Below, in pieces: positions 42,066 through 51,419 of a stretch of 64,000 nucleotides of DNA. The stretch covers positions 1 to 64,000 of the forward strand of contig NZ_CAITNG010000038.1 in assembly GCF_903893715.1 (NCBI RefSeq), in the 5' to 3' direction. The notes under the pieces were generated by a model that saw only the letters and a program-made list of their open reading frames with translations, was not told the DNA's origin and searched no databases. This stretch comes from an uncultured Mucilaginibacter sp. (GTDB taxonomy: Bacteria; Bacteroidota; Bacteroidia; Sphingobacteriales; Sphingobacteriaceae). Numbering within the stretch: the stretch's first letter is position 1; each line of letters opens with the position of its first letter. Made by a program: the position numbers and the translations under genes.

Positions 42066-42354
42066 GCTAAAAAAGTTCTTGCGCGATAATTTTGAACTGA
42101 TATTCTGGGTATCGGCCATGGTTGCGCTTGCCTTTAGCGACCCGACCAAGCCGCATTACACTTTATGCCCTTTAAAACTGATGGGGTTTAGCTGGTGCCC
42201 CGGTTGTGGCCTTGGGCATTCCATATCGTACCTTTTTCGCGGCAAATTGCTGCCATCTTTCCGTGCGCATTGGCTGGGTGTGCCGGCTGTTATCATAATA
42301 TTTCACCGCATGTTTGTTTTGTTTTTGCAAACCGCTATCTTTAAAAAAACTTAA
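42058..42354 (+). CDS. DUF2752 membrane protein
   Basis: 98 residues. The stretch CPLKLMGFSWCPGCGLGHSI, with three cysteines near the first membrane segment, followed by a second helix, is the DUF2752 signature. Function unknown; often found near DUF4199 and TM2 proteins in Bacteroidota, as here. Confidence 0.8.
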   Translation: MYELKKFLRDNFELIFWVSAMVALAFSDPTKPHYTLCPLKLMGFSWCPGCGLGHSISYLFRGKLLPSFRAHWLGVPAVIIIFHRMFVLFLQTAIFKKT

Positions 42355-42358
42355 CCTT

Positions 42359-42718
42359 ATGTTCGAAAATCCAAACTTCGCATTTCCGGGCGCTACCTAC
42401 GAAGAGATAGCCTTTTTACGACAGGCTGTCACCGGTTTAACAGAGAGTCAGATGTCCGCTTTTCAATTGTATTATTCGAGTAAACGCAAAAGTGAATCAG
42501 ATATGCTGATGTATTGTATTATCGGCTTTGCTACCTTTCTTCACGGTTTTCAAAGGTTTATGATAGGGCAAATAGGAATGGGCTTATTGTTTTTTTTTAC
42601 ATTGGGGTTTTGCTTTATTGGCTCAATCGTCGACCTTGCTAATCACAAAACACTCGCGTTGGAATATAATAAAGAAAAAGCCTTTGAATGTTATCAGATG
42701 GCTAAGCTGAGAGCTTAA
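42359..42718 (+). CDS. TM2-domain-like small membrane protein
   Basis: 119 residues from ATG at 42359. A soluble N-terminal part (ATYEEIAFLRQAVTGLTESQ) is followed by two helices with a short turn (ATFLHGFQRFMIGQIGMGLL, then LGFCFIGSIVDL), as in TM2 domain proteins. The stop shares a base with the next start. Function unknown. Confidence 0.72.
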   Translation: MFENPNFAFPGATYEEIAFLRQAVTGLTESQMSAFQLYYSSKRKSESDMLMYCIIGFATFLHGFQRFMIGQIGMGLLFFFTLGFCFIGSIVDLANHKTLALEYNKEKAFECYQMAKLRA

Positions 42719-43044
42719 TGACGATAGAAGAAGCCCAGCAACTGGTTGACGACTGGATAAACACCACCGGCATACGTTATTTTAACGAACTAACCAATAC
42801 CGCCATTTTAATGGAGGAGGTTGGCGAGGTTGCGCGGATAATGGCGCGAAAATACGGCGAGCAATCGTTTAAAAAAAGCGACGAGGAAGTAAACCTTGCC
42901 GACGAGATGGCCGATGTGCTTTTTGTGCTGATATGCCTGGCCAACCAAACCGGGATAGACCTGACAGACGCGTTAGTGAAAAATATGGAAAAGAAAAACA
43001 TCAGGGACAAAGACAGGCACCGGGAAAATGAAAAATTGAAATAA
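42718..43044 (+). CDS. MazG-like nucleotide pyrophosphohydrolase
   Basis: 108 residues of the all-alpha NTP pyrophosphatase fold. Metal-binding motifs are LMEEVGEVARIMARKYGEQ (ExxE) and NLADEMADVLFVLICLAN (ExxD). It hydrolyses a nucleoside triphosphate to the monophosphate and pyrophosphate, cleaning damaged nucleotides or dUTP. Cytoplasmic. Its start overlaps the preceding stop by one base. Confidence 0.9.
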   Translation: MTIEEAQQLVDDWINTTGIRYFNELTNTAILMEEVGEVARIMARKYGEQSFKKSDEEVNLADEMADVLFVLICLANQTGIDLTDALVKNMEKKNIRDKDRHRENEKLK

Positions 43045-43122
43045 TTCCTTCAAAAGCATGACCAATCAAGCTTTTATTGTTCATTTTTTATATTTTTAAC
43101 TTATCGTAAAAAGTTTTGAAAG

Positions 43123-43584
43123 ATGAGCGAATTTACCGAAAAACAAACAAATGCCACTGATGACGGCGGCATACGTTTAACCCAAATTGCTGTATTTGAT
43201 TTGGGCAAGGCCGCCAGATGGGCCAGGTTTATAGCTATAATCGGCTTTGTGTTTTCGGCTTTTATAGCCATCGCGGCCTTTTGCGTTGGCGCAAGTTCAT
43301 CGCTAACATCCTTTACCGCTTTAGCCGCGTACACATCGAGTACGGTGGTTATTTTTACAGCCGTTTATATTGCCGCGGCTTTGGTGAGCTTTGTTATCCA
43401 CCTGTTTTTGTACCAGTTTGCCAACCGTGCATTGGCTGCCATTATGGTAAAAGATGCCGAACTGATGGCGCGGGCCGTGCACAAATTACAATCATTTTTC
43501 AAAGCGATTGGTATCGTAATCGTAGTAGACCTGTTGCTTACAGTTTTTGCCCTTGTTTACGTTTTTGTGATTATGGGCCATTAA
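43123..43584 (+). CDS. Membrane protein, DUF5362-like
   Basis: 153 residues with three to four helices (about 31-53, 65-95, 125-150). The charged N-terminus, IRLTQIAVFDLGKAARWARF and the late LMARAVHKLQSFFKAIGI resemble DUF5362-type proteins, but I am not certain of the family. Convergent with comB, overlapping it by four bases at the stop codons. Confidence 0.65.
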   Translation: MSEFTEKQTNATDDGGIRLTQIAVFDLGKAARWARFIAIIGFVFSAFIAIAAFCVGASSSLTSFTALAAYTSSTVVIFTAVYIAAALVSFVIHLFLYQFANRALAAIMVKDAELMARAVHKLQSFFKAIGIVIVVDLLLTVFALVYVFVIMGH

Positions 43585-44306
43585 TGGCGCAGCCTGACTA
43601 ACCTGTTGCCATCCAAAACAGGTATCGCTGTCGCAACGTCCACATTCAGGCAGAAGTCGATATCCGCTTCAATACCCAATTGTTTCAGGCGCTCGCTGTG
43701 CGATGTTTTTTTGAGGTAAGCGTTAAGGTCGTCTTTCGCTAAACTGTACAAATCAGCTGCAGCTATGGCGGCGTCGTCTGCAGTGTGGGTATAGTTTGCT
43801 AAACGTTCAGTTATTGCCCCGGCAAACAGGGTATCTTCGAGGTTAAAGTTGTTTTTCCAACCGGCGCACACCAGTAGTATATTTTGGTTTTGTGCTTTTA
43901 GCCAATTGCATACAGCCGTAAGGTTTAAAAAAGACCCGATAATGATACGTTTAGCTTCGGTTGATAAATGCAGGGCGTGTGTACCATTGGTAGTGGTGAG
44001 CACAATGGTTTTACCATTAACTTTTTGTTTGGTGTACGAAAATGGCGAGTTGCCAAAATCGAAACCATCAACCACTTTGCCGTCGCGCTCGGCAGCCAAT
44101 AAATAACCTAAGCCCATTTCGCGGTAAGCGGCGCACTCTTCCACCTGTGATACAGGGATAATTGCTTCGGCGCCATTTTCTATCCCGTAGCAAATGGATG
44201 AGGTAGCCCTGAATATATCGATGATGACCACAATGCTGTCTTCGATATCGAATAAAGGCAATAAGGCCGGGGTAAGGCAAACTTCTAATCGTTTTTTCTC
44301 TGTCAT
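43581..44306 (-). CDS. comB: 2-phosphosulfolactate phosphatase (ComB family)
   Basis: 241 residues. IDIFRATSSICYGIENGAEAIIPV, GFDFGNSPFSY, LTTTNGTHAL and CAGWKNNFNLEDTLFAGAI are the conserved blocks of ComB, a Mg-dependent phosphatase first known from coenzyme M synthesis. In Bacteroidota the family probably serves sulfonate metabolism such as capnine-type lipids or sulfolactate; that is inference. The start codon lies within a family B repeat (GTCATGCTGA read on the plus strand). Confidence 0.87.
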   Translation of the reverse strand: MTEKKRLEVCLTPALLPLFDIEDSIVVIIDIFRATSSICYGIENGAEAIIPVSQVEECAAYREMGLGYLLAAERDGKVVDGFDFGNSPFSYTKQKVNGKTIVLTTTNGTHALHLSTEAKRIIIGSFLNLTAVCNWLKAQNQNILLVCAGWKNNFNLEDTLFAGAITERLANYTHTADDAAIAAADLYSLAKDDLNAYLKKTSHSERLKQLGIEADIDFCLNVDVATAIPVLDGNRLVRLRH

Positions 44307-44324
44307 GCTGAACTTGTTTCAGCA
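44302..44324. repeat. Family B repeat overlapping the comB start codon
   Basis: The unit beginning GTCATGCTGAACTTGTTTC is self-complementary in its middle (TGCTGAA/TTTCAGCA). It contains the reverse complement of the comB ATG at 44304-44306, so the hairpin would include the start codon of the mRNA. Related copies are at 3243-3265 and 16801-16902. Confidence 0.55.
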
Positions 44325-44395
44325 CCCCACTTTGCATGTAGCGGGATGTATGATGGGATCCCGATCCGTTAGCTAACGGACAGGATGACTCTTTT

Positions 44396-45475
44396 TTATT
44401 TATAAAATGGAGGTTTTGCTACTTTGGCTTTAATTTTAGCATCGCGTATGCTGATGTAAATTTCGGTGCCTTCCTTGGCAAATTCGGTTTTTACATAGCC
44501 CATGCCAATAGCCCTTTGCAGCGATGGCGATTGCGTGCCCGAGGTTACCACACCAATCTCGTTGCCGTCGGCGTCAACTATCGGGTAACCATGGCGGGGG
44601 ATACCGCGGTCGATCATTTCGATGCCCACCAATTTACGGCTAACGCCTTCCTCTTTTTGTTTCTGTAATGCCGGAGAATTTGTAAACTCTTTATTGAATT
44701 TGGTTACCCAGCCCAAGCCGGCCTCTAAAGGCGATGTGGTATCGTCAATATCGTTACCGTACAGGCAAAAACCCATTTCCAAACGGAGGGTATCGCGTGC
44801 GCCAAGGCCTATTGGTTTAATGCCCAAAGGCGCGCCTACTTTAAAAATGGCTTTCCAAATTTCTTCGGCGTATTCGTTATTAAAATAAACCTCGAAACCG
44901 CCTGCGCCGGTATAACCCGTTGCCGATACGATAACATTACCTATCCCGGCAAAAACACCCTTTTGGAAAGTGTAGTACTCCATCGAACCCAAATCGATAT
45001 TAGTGAGGCTTTGTAAAGCTTCGGTGGCTTTGGGACCCTGTATGGCGAGAAGCGATGTTTGATCGGATATGTTTTTCATATCCACGCCAAGGTTGTTATA
45101 TTTTGATATCCAATCCCAATCTTTTTGGATGTTCGAGGCGTTGACCACCAACATGTATGTTTTTTCGTCGATACGGTAAACCAACAGGTCGTCAACTATA
45201 CCGCCATCTTCGTTAGGCAGGCATGAATACTGTACTTTGCCATCATATAGTTTTGAGGCGTCGTTACTGGTAACTCTTTGTATCAGGGCCAGGGCATTAT
45301 CGCCTTTTAAAATAAACTCGCCCATATGGCTCACATCAAATACACCTACCGCGTTACGCACCGTTTGGTGTTCGGCATTGATGCCTTCGTATTGCACAGG
45401 CATGTTATAACCCGCAAACGGCACCATTTTGGCGCCCAGTTGTATGTGTATATCAGTTAAAGCCGTATTCTTCAT
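44396..45475 (-). CDS. gcvT: Aminomethyltransferase (glycine cleavage T protein)
   Basis: 359 residues. Transfers the methylene group of glycine from the H-protein lipoyl arm to tetrahydrofolate. [45 protein letters not shown] with the folate-contact residues, and [20 protein letters not shown] are typical. Full length. gcvH and gcvP are not in the window, as is usual for Bacteroidota where the genes are scattered. Confidence 0.95.
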   Translation of the reverse strand: MKNTALTDIHIQLGAKMVPFAGYNMPVQYEGINAEHQTVRNAVGVFDVSHMGEFILKGDNALALIQRVTSNDASKLYDGKVQYSCLPNEDGGIVDDLLVYRIDEKTYMLVVNASNIQKDWDWISKYNNLGVDMKNISDQTSLLAIQGPKATEALQSLTNIDLGSMEYYTFQKGVFAGIGNVIVSATGYTGAGGFEVYFNNEYAEEIWKAIFKVGAPLGIKPIGLGARDTLRLEMGFCLYGNDIDDTTSPLEAGLGWVTKFNKEFTNSPALQKQKEEGVSRKLVGIEMIDRGIPRHGYPIVDADGNEIGVVTSGTQSPSLQRAIGMGYVKTEFAKEGTEIYISIRDAKIKAKVAKPPFYK

Positions 45476-45519
45476 TATGGTTAAATTATGGTGCTAAATT
45501 AGTAAAAATGCGGGTAACG

Positions 45520-46722
45520 TTAAGCCTTGATGAGCTCTTTATAGAATTTGATGAACTGGGCAGTTACCACGTTCATGTCGTGGTCGGTTTCTATCAGCTT
45601 ACGTGCGTTGTCGCCTATTTCTTTGCAAAAGGCTTCATCGGCAATGCAGCGTTTTATGGCATCATGAAATTCGTTGCGGTTATCAGCAATCAGGATATTA
45701 TAACCGTGTTGGTAACGCAAGCCTTCGGCACCGAGTGAGGTGGTGATGATGCATTTTTGCATGGCCATGGCTTCCACGATTTTAACGCGCATGCCCCCAC
45801 CCGATAGCAGCGGAACAATCATAATGGCTTTGCTGTTTACAAATTCCAAAGCGTCGTCAACCTCGCCCTGGATAAATATTTTGCCCAGTACCTGGTAGTC
45901 GTCAAAATCATCAGGAATGTTATGGCCGGCCACATAAAATTTAACGCGCAGGTCGCCTTCCGTCAGCTCGGTCGAAAAATTCTCGAGAAACCATTCCATC
46001 CCTTCGCGGTTAGGCATCCAATCCAGCGCACCCAAAAAGAAAAGGCTGGGAAATTCGGTTTTGTTATAATCGGGTTTATAGCGGCTGATATCGATGCCAA
46101 CCGGCAAAACACGGATGGGTATTTGGGTGCTAAATTTGAGCATTTGCTGCTTGTCCTGCTGGGTAAGCGCGGCAATCGCGTCGAAGCTTTCGAGGTACAT
46201 CAGTTCGAACGTTTTGATACGTTTGGCCAACAGGCTGAGATATGTTTTTTTGAAGGGGTCGTTTTTTTGTTCGGACAGGCGCTGCCAAATGAGATGCTCG
46301 ATATTGTGCGCCCTGTAGATGAGCTTGGCCGTACTGTTTTTACGGATGGCAGCCACATACGACGACATAAACAAACCTTCGAACTGGATGATGTCGTATT
46401 TTTTTTGCTTAAGTTCGGTAATTAGCAGCCGTTCAAACCCTATATCGTAAAAACGGTCGATACTGTACGTTTTCTTTCGAAAGAGGTTGATGAATATGTC
46501 CCAAGCGGAAATACTGATGTCGATGTCATAACTTTGGTAATGTATCCGATTGATGAGCTCATCATTGGTTTGTATATCGGTAAGCTGCTTTTTATTGTTC
46601 AGTGTAAATACAGATACCTCGTGGCCCTCGTTCACCAAGCCCAGTATGGTATTGCGCACCACGATAGGATAGCCACCATTTTGAGGGAAAGGAACGCGGT
46701 TACTCAGTATTAATATCTTCAC
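45520..46722 (-). CDS. Glycosyltransferase family 4 protein
   Basis: 400 residues, GT-B fold. N-terminal ILSNRVPFPQNGGYPIVVRN, then a GT1/GT4-type C-terminal half with PSLFFLGALDWMPNREGMEW, IPDDFDDYQVLGKI, and the nucleotide-sugar site IMIVPLLSGGGMRVKIVEAM. It starts at GTG (46720-46722) behind a good promoter at 46743-46773. Probably builds a surface polysaccharide or glycoprotein glycan; acceptor unknown. Confidence 0.88.
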   Translation of the reverse strand: MKILILSNRVPFPQNGGYPIVVRNTILGLVNEGHEVSVFTLNNKKQLTDIQTNDELINRIHYQSYDIDISISAWDIFINLFRKKTYSIDRFYDIGFERLLITELKQKKYDIIQFEGLFMSSYVAAIRKNSTAKLIYRAHNIEHLIWQRLSEQKNDPFKKTYLSLLAKRIKTFELMYLESFDAIAALTQQDKQQMLKFSTQIPIRVLPVGIDISRYKPDYNKTEFPSLFFLGALDWMPNREGMEWFLENFSTELTEGDLRVKFYVAGHNIPDDFDDYQVLGKIFIQGEVDDALEFVNSKAIMIVPLLSGGGMRVKIVEAMAMQKCIITTSLGAEGLRYQHGYNILIADNRNEFHDAIKRCIADEAFCKEIGDNARKLIETDHDMNVVTAQFIKFYKELIKA

Positions 46723-46742
46723 AAATTAAGATTGCTGTTTTC

Positions 46743-46773
46743 CCAAAAATACCAAGACCCTTTGCTTATTCAA
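46743..46773 (-). promoter_or_regulatory. Bacteroidota-type promoter for the glycosyltransferase gene
   Basis: Minus strand TTG at 46771-46773 (within TTTG) and TATTTTTG at 46743-46750, spaced 20 bases. The GTG start follows about 20 bases downstream. Confidence 0.6.
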
Positions 46774-46782
46774 AGCAATGCA

Positions 46783-47379
46783 TCAAAAAAATGACAGTTG
46801 GGGGTCGGTTATCCTAAAGGTGAGCCTGTGATAAGGTGAATAACCGAGCTTTAAGACAGCCTCGCGGTGCTTTTTGGTGGGATAGCCTTTATTGTTCAAC
46901 CAATCGTATCCCGGGCACTCCTCGGCTATTTTTTTCATGTAATCGTCGCGATAGGTTTTGGCCAGTATGGAAGCTGCCGCTATACTAAAATATTTGGCGT
47001 CGCCTTCAACTATACATTGATGCGGCACCTGTTGGTATTTGTTAAAACGGTTGCCATCGATAATCAAAAAACCAGGGACTGTTTTTAGCTGGTCGATTGC
47101 ACGGTGCATGGCCAAAAAAGAGGCGTTTAAAATGTTGATACGGTCGATTTCGGCATGGTCCACAGATTCTACGGCCCAGGCCACGGCGCATTGTTCAATT
47201 TCGGTGCGTAGTTGATAGCGGGCCGTTTCCGAGAGTTGTTTGGAGTCGTTTAATAGCGGATGTTCAAATTTTTCGGGCAAAATTACAGCTGCGGCAAATA
47301 CCGGGCCGGCCAAACAACCGCGACCGGCTTCGTCGCAACCGCATTCCAAATGGTCATATTGAAACCTGGCCGAAAGCAT
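46783..47379 (-). CDS. rnhB: Ribonuclease HII
   Basis: 198 residues. Cuts RNA in RNA/DNA hybrids and at single ribonucleotides. The catalytic [12 protein letters not shown] starts at Asp16-Glu17, with LIIDGNRF and [10 protein letters not shown] supplying the other acidic residues. Length normal. It follows the PP2C phosphatase gene by 6 bases on the same strand. Confidence 0.95.
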   Translation of the reverse strand: MLSARFQYDHLECGCDEAGRGCLAGPVFAAAVILPEKFEHPLLNDSKQLSETARYQLRTEIEQCAVAWAVESVDHAEIDRINILNASFLAMHRAIDQLKTVPGFLIIDGNRFNKYQQVPHQCIVEGDAKYFSIAAASILAKTYRDDYMKKIAEECPGYDWLNNKGYPTKKHREAVLKLGYSPYHRLTFRITDPQLSFF

Positions 47380-47385
47380 GACGCG

Positions 47386-48624
47386 TTAATATATCCTTAG
47401 TGTAAGTATGGTAATATCGTCGATAGGTTTCGACTTCACAAGGATCCCTGCTTCGTTCAATAACTTCTGGTTGAACTTATCTGGGTGCAGGTCGCCGTTT
47501 TGTAACAGGAAGCCCATCAGCACCTCTTCGTTCCACACGTTGGCATCCTCGGGTTCATAATCCAACAGGCCATCGGTATAATTAAATATGAGCGTACCGG
47601 GCTCAATTTTTAATTCGCCTTGTTTTAAAAAGGGCAGTTCGTCAAAAACACCGATCATGGTGGTACCAACGTTCAGCGGTACGGCGGTACCGTTAAGGTA
47701 CAACAGAGACGGGTTGTGCCCGGCGTTGATATAGGTCAACTTTCGCGTTTCCTCGTTGTATTTGGCCAAAAACAGGGTGATGAATTTTTCGCCTTTGGTA
47801 ATGCGTAAAACTATTTGGTTAAGGCGTTCGATAAGCGCCGTCAGGTCGTCTTCAACCGTGGCCCAGGCGCGTAAACTGGCCTGGAAATTGGCCATTAACA
47901 AGGCTGCCGATATCCCTTTTCCCGACACATCGGCAACGCACCATAAGTATTCTTTGTCGTTAAGGCGCATAAAGTCGAAATAGTCGCCGCCGATGTTTTG
48001 ATGGGGCAGGTAGCGGGAGCCGATATCGACGCCTTTTTCCATGTGCAGCCTTTGCGGAATGAGCATGTTTTGCACTTCGACCGCGAGCTCCATTTCGCGC
48101 TGAAAGCGTTCGGCTTCGATGCGCTCGCGGAAGAGTTTCTTGTTTTCGAGCGCCACCACGATTACGTTCATCAGTGTTTTGATGAATGCCAGGTCGTTAT
48201 CCACCATTTCGTCGGTGGTGTTAAAGTCGCCTACCAGGGCAAATGCCAGCAGTTTGCTTTTATGATAGATGGGGATAAAGTAATCGTATTTTGACAGTAA
48301 GGGGTCTTTATGGTCGGATACGAGGGTAGGCAATTTAAACTTGTTTAGTTTCATGCATGCCTTGTACAGTTCGTTATTGGTTTCGAACGTACCGCCGTAT
48401 TTTGAGACACATGCATAGCTACCAAACTTTTCAATCAGGAAACGGAGCGTGCCCACTGCGAGGTAATTTTTCAGAATTACCTCCAACATCTCTATCAATA
48501 CCTGTGTAGAAGTGTTTTTATTGATAGCCCGGGTTACTTCGAGCAATGAGTTTAATTCGGATTGCCGTTTGAGCAGCAGCCTTATCAATTCATCCTCGCT
48601 ATTATTCGGGTTAAAACTTTCCAT
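47386..48624 (-). CDS. PP2C/SpoIIE-type phosphatase with GAF-like sensor
   Basis: 412 residues. An N-terminal coiled helix (residues 8-45) and a GAF-like domain (about 40-165) precede a PP2C/SpoIIE phosphatase domain with metal-binding parts NIGGDYFDFMRL, CVADVSGKGISAALLMA and FNYTDGLLDYE. Such RsbU-like proteins dephosphorylate anti-sigma antagonists, but no such partner is encoded next to it. Cytoplasmic. Cotranscribed with rnhB. Confidence 0.88.
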   Translation of the reverse strand: MESFNPNNSEDELIRLLLKRQSELNSLLEVTRAINKNTSTQVLIEMLEVILKNYLAVGTLRFLIEKFGSYACVSKYGGTFETNNELYKACMKLNKFKLPTLVSDHKDPLLSKYDYFIPIYHKSKLLAFALVGDFNTTDEMVDNDLAFIKTLMNVIVVALENKKLFRERIEAERFQREMELAVEVQNMLIPQRLHMEKGVDIGSRYLPHQNIGGDYFDFMRLNDKEYLWCVADVSGKGISAALLMANFQASLRAWATVEDDLTALIERLNQIVLRITKGEKFITLFLAKYNEETRKLTYINAGHNPSLLYLNGTAVPLNVGTTMIGVFDELPFLKQGELKIEPGTLIFNYTDGLLDYEPEDANVWNEEVLMGFLLQNGDLHPDKFNQKLLNEAGILVKSKPIDDITILTLRIY

Positions 48625-48818
48625 TCAAAGTTTAAACATATATGTCCGAAATTATGCAAAAAAAAGCTTATCGCGGTATTTTTCTATCCGTATATTAAAG
48701 ATAACTTAACCACATGATTGTCAGATAGTTTATAGCGTCAGTTTTAAAATTAACGACCAAAGCTGCAGGAAAACGACCCCGAAACAAAGCATGATTTGAC
48801 CATTATAAAGGACATGTT

Positions 48819-48863
48819 ATGCCAAAATGGGAAGGATTAAAGCAATCCGTTGCATTTTGGCAT
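48819..48863. repeat. Perfect interrupted palindrome between two genes
   Basis: ATGCCAAAATG (48819-48829) and CATTTTGGCAT (48853-48863) pair perfectly; inside, GGATT (48834-48838) and AATCC (48844-48848) pair too. It begins 15 bases after the dienelactone hydrolase stop. There is no T run on either strand, so it is not a standard terminator. The rest of the 254-base gap shows nothing I can name. Confidence 0.7.
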
Positions 48864-48878
48864 CATGTAAAATATGGC

Positions 48879-49724
48879 TTATTTAAACCTTGGTTTTAAA
48901 AACTCAACAGTGTGGGCATAAGCGTCGGTAGTGGCGGCGCTGTTGTAGGCAGGGTTGCTGGGATTAGAAAAACCATGATTGGCATCGTATTGGTAAACGG
49001 TTAGTTTTTTGCCCGCAGCTTTCATGTCTTCTTCAAATTTGCTTACTACCTTGGTGTTTATCCATTGGTCCTGATTAGCAAACAGGCCCAATACGTCGGT
49101 ATTTAAAGTTTTCAGTTTGTTTACATCCTGCTCGGGCATGCCATAGTACATTACACAGCCGATGGCTTGTTTGCCGGCATCCAACGTGCTTTGCAAGCTC
49201 CAGCCGCCGCCAAAACACCAGCCTATAGTGGCAATACGCGCTTTTGGACCGGCATAAGCTATAGCGCCTTTTATGATAGCTTGAGCGCGGTCTTCTTTAA
49301 CTGCTGCCATGTATTTACCGGCATCTTCTCGGGTGGTAGCTACTTTGCCATCGTACAAGTCGAGGGCGATAACGTTTACATTACCAAAGTCGTTATATAG
49401 CTTTTCTGAAATTTGTTTGATATAATCGTTGAGGCCAAAATACTCGTGTACTACTAAAAGGTAATTGTTGGTAGGTGTTTTTGCTTTCAGCTCATAAGCG
49501 TTGGCGGTTTTACCATCGGCTGTGGTATAGGTAATGGCTTTGCCTATACTGCTTTGAAAATGGAAGACCTTTGGGTTGGGGTGCGCCATGATAAATTTCT
49601 TGTCGGAGGCCAGCATGGCAAAACGTTGTGTTGCAGTTGGGTAACAGCAGGCTACTTTGTTGTTTTGGGCGAAAGCAAAAGCGCTGCTCAATACTACGGT
49701 CAATAAAAGGATTGTTTTTTTCAT
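48879..49724 (-). CDS. Exported dienelactone hydrolase family protein
   Basis: 281 residues with signal peptide (LSSAFAFAQ). Alpha/beta hydrolase with Cys nucleophile in GWCFGGGW, then GLFANQDQWI with the acidic residue and DANHGFSNP with the His. The first 60 residues after the signal are an extra segment absent from classical dienelactone hydrolases. Hydrolyses an ester or lactone in the periplasm; substrate unknown. Confidence 0.88.
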   Translation of the reverse strand: MKKTILLLTVVLSSAFAFAQNNKVACCYPTATQRFAMLASDKKFIMAHPNPKVFHFQSSIGKAITYTTADGKTANAYELKAKTPTNNYLLVVHEYFGLNDYIKQISEKLYNDFGNVNVIALDLYDGKVATTREDAGKYMAAVKEDRAQAIIKGAIAYAGPKARIATIGWCFGGGWSLQSTLDAGKQAIGCVMYYGMPEQDVNKLKTLNTDVLGLFANQDQWINTKVVSKFEEDMKAAGKKLTVYQYDANHGFSNPSNPAYNSAATTDAYAHTVEFLKPRFK

Positions 49725-49804
49725 GTGTTTGATTGTTAGTGCCCGCGAAGTTATGCGGTAATGATGTAATTGTCTGTCATGCTTTTATCAAAAACCTGAA
49801 AACA

Positions 49805-49838
49805 AAAACGACCCCGGCATTTTGCCGGGGTCGCTTTT
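49805..49838 (-). terminator. Strong terminator of the OmpA lipoprotein gene
   Basis: CGACCCCGGCA and TGCCGGGGTCG form a perfect stem at 49809-49832 with a 2-4 base loop. On the minus strand it is followed by TTTTTGTTTT. It lies 18 bases after the OmpA gene stop. Confidence 0.88.
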
Positions 49839-49855
49839 GTAGCTTACTAAATGCC

Positions 49856-50539
49856 TTATTGTCCTGAGCTTTGCTTGGCCTGGTTTTTCATCTGGTCGTT
49901 AGCCACGATAACAATTTCGACGCGGCGGTTTTGGGTACGCCCGTCGATGGTTGTATTGTCGCCAATGGGTTCGGTATCGCCTTTGCCCTGAGTGGTTAAA
50001 CGGGCAGCATCTACACCGGCGGCAACCGCGTAAGCTTTTACTGCTTCGGCACGGCGCAGGGACAGGTCCATGTTATGGGCTGCTGTACCGGTATTGTCGG
50101 TGTGGCCAACAATGAGGATATTGGTTTGCGGGTTGTTTTTTAGGGATATCACTAATTGGTCGATATTGGCTTTGGCAGCGGGTTTCATGTCGGCTTTGTC
50201 GATGTCAAACAAAATGCCCGAGCTGAATTTAACAATGATGCCTTCGCCCTCACGCTGCACATCGGCACCGGGAACTGTATTTTTTATTTCTGCGGCCTGC
50301 CTGTCCATATTACGCCCGATAAAGGCCCCGGCGGTGCCGCCCAATGCGCCACCGATGATGGCACCCAAAGCCGTATTGCCTGCTTTTCGGCCAATTAATG
50401 CGCCTATGGTACCGCCTGCACCTGCGCCAATAGCGGTACCTTTTTGTGTTTTAGTTAATGTATCGCAGCTGGTTACCAACATGGCCGAAGTGGCGAGGGC
50501 AATGCTGCAAATAGCGAATTTTAGTTTCAAAGTATTCAT
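49856..50539 (-). CDS. OmpA-family lipoprotein with glycine zipper
   Basis: 227 residues. Lipobox LVTSC puts the lipid on Cys25. A glycine-zipper segment follows (AIGAGAGGTIGALIGRKAGN, residues about 36-80), then an OmpA peptidoglycan-binding domain with GHTDNTGTAAHNMDLSLRRA and NRRVEI at the end. It anchors the outer membrane to the cell wall. Of the YiaD type. Divergent from the epimerase-like gene. Confidence 0.92.
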   Translation of the reverse strand: MNTLKLKFAICSIALATSAMLVTSCDTLTKTQKGTAIGAGAGGTIGALIGRKAGNTALGAIIGGALGGTAGAFIGRNMDRQAAEIKNTVPGADVQREGEGIIVKFSSGILFDIDKADMKPAAKANIDQLVISLKNNPQTNILIVGHTDNTGTAAHNMDLSLRRAEAVKAYAVAAGVDAARLTTQGKGDTEPIGDNTTIDGRTQNRRVEIVIVANDQMKNQAKQSSGQ

Positions 50540-50627
50540 ATATATGTATGTTCTGTTTAGTTGGTAAAGTTACAAAGTAAGCGCCAAATAGTTTTTATGA
50601 TACCTTTGCAATTATATAAAAATAACG

Positions 50628-51419
50628 TTGGATAAAAGCATTTCGGTATTAGGCTGTGGTTGGTTAGGTTTTCCGTTGGCCATTAAACTGCTGGAAGATG
50701 GCTGGCAGGTGAAAGGGTCGACCACAACAGAAACCAAGTTACCGGTGCTTGCCGAACAAGGCATTGAGCCGTATTTGGTGCATCTGGCTAACATAACAGC
50801 TGCGGATAAAAACTTTTTTGAAAGCGAGGTATTGCTCATCAACATACCTCCGGGTTTGCGCAAGCAGAGGGGCACAGATTATTTGGCCCAAATGAAACAA
50901 TTGCGGCAAGTCGTTGCTCTCTCGCCGGTTAAATATGTGGTATTTATCAGCTCGACCTCGGTTTATCCGGAATTGAACAAAGTAATCAGCGATGTGAACG
51001 AAGCTGACCCCGATAATGTGCTGTACCAATCGGAACAGCTTTTTGCAGAATGCCCCCAATTTAAAACGACCATTATCCGCTTTGCGGGATTGATAGGTCC
51101 CGGCAGGCCACCGGCACGTTTTTTCGTGGGCAGGCAAAACATCCCTAACGGGCAAGCACCGGTAAACCTGATTCACCTGGATGATTGCATTGGCATAGTT
51201 GAAGCTGTTTTAAAGCACGAGAAATTTGACGGAGTTTACCACGCAGCCGCGCCAAACCACCCGGCCAAACAGGATTTTTATACCGAAGCGGCGAAACATG
51301 CCGGTTTACCTTTACCGGGATTTGTAGATGAGTTGCGGGAGTGGAAGGTGATAGATAGCGGGAAAATAATAGAAGGGTTGGGATATAATATCAGCCCTGT
51401 TAGCCCTTTGCAAAAATAG
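50628..51419 (+). CDS. YeeZ-like NAD(P)-binding SDR/epimerase family protein
   Basis: 263 residues starting at TTG. N-terminal Rossmann start SVLGCGWLGFPLAIKLLEDGW is of the GxGxxG type seen in YeeZ-like extended SDRs; VVFISSTSVYPE supplies the SDR serine/tyrosine region and IIRFAGLIGPGR the substrate loop. Catalytic lysine is not obvious. A TACCTTTG element lies 19 bases before the start. Substrate unknown. The stop codon lies inside a palindrome shared with gltX. Confidence 0.8.
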   Translation: MDKSISVLGCGWLGFPLAIKLLEDGWQVKGSTTTETKLPVLAEQGIEPYLVHLANITAADKNFFESEVLLINIPPGLRKQRGTDYLAQMKQLRQVVALSPVKYVVFISSTSVYPELNKVISDVNEADPDNVLYQSEQLFAECPQFKTTIIRFAGLIGPGRPPARFFVGRQNIPNGQAPVNLIHLDDCIGIVEAVLKHEKFDGVYHAAAPNHPAKQDFYTEAAKHAGLPLPGFVDELREWKVIDSGKIIEGLGYNISPVSPLQK

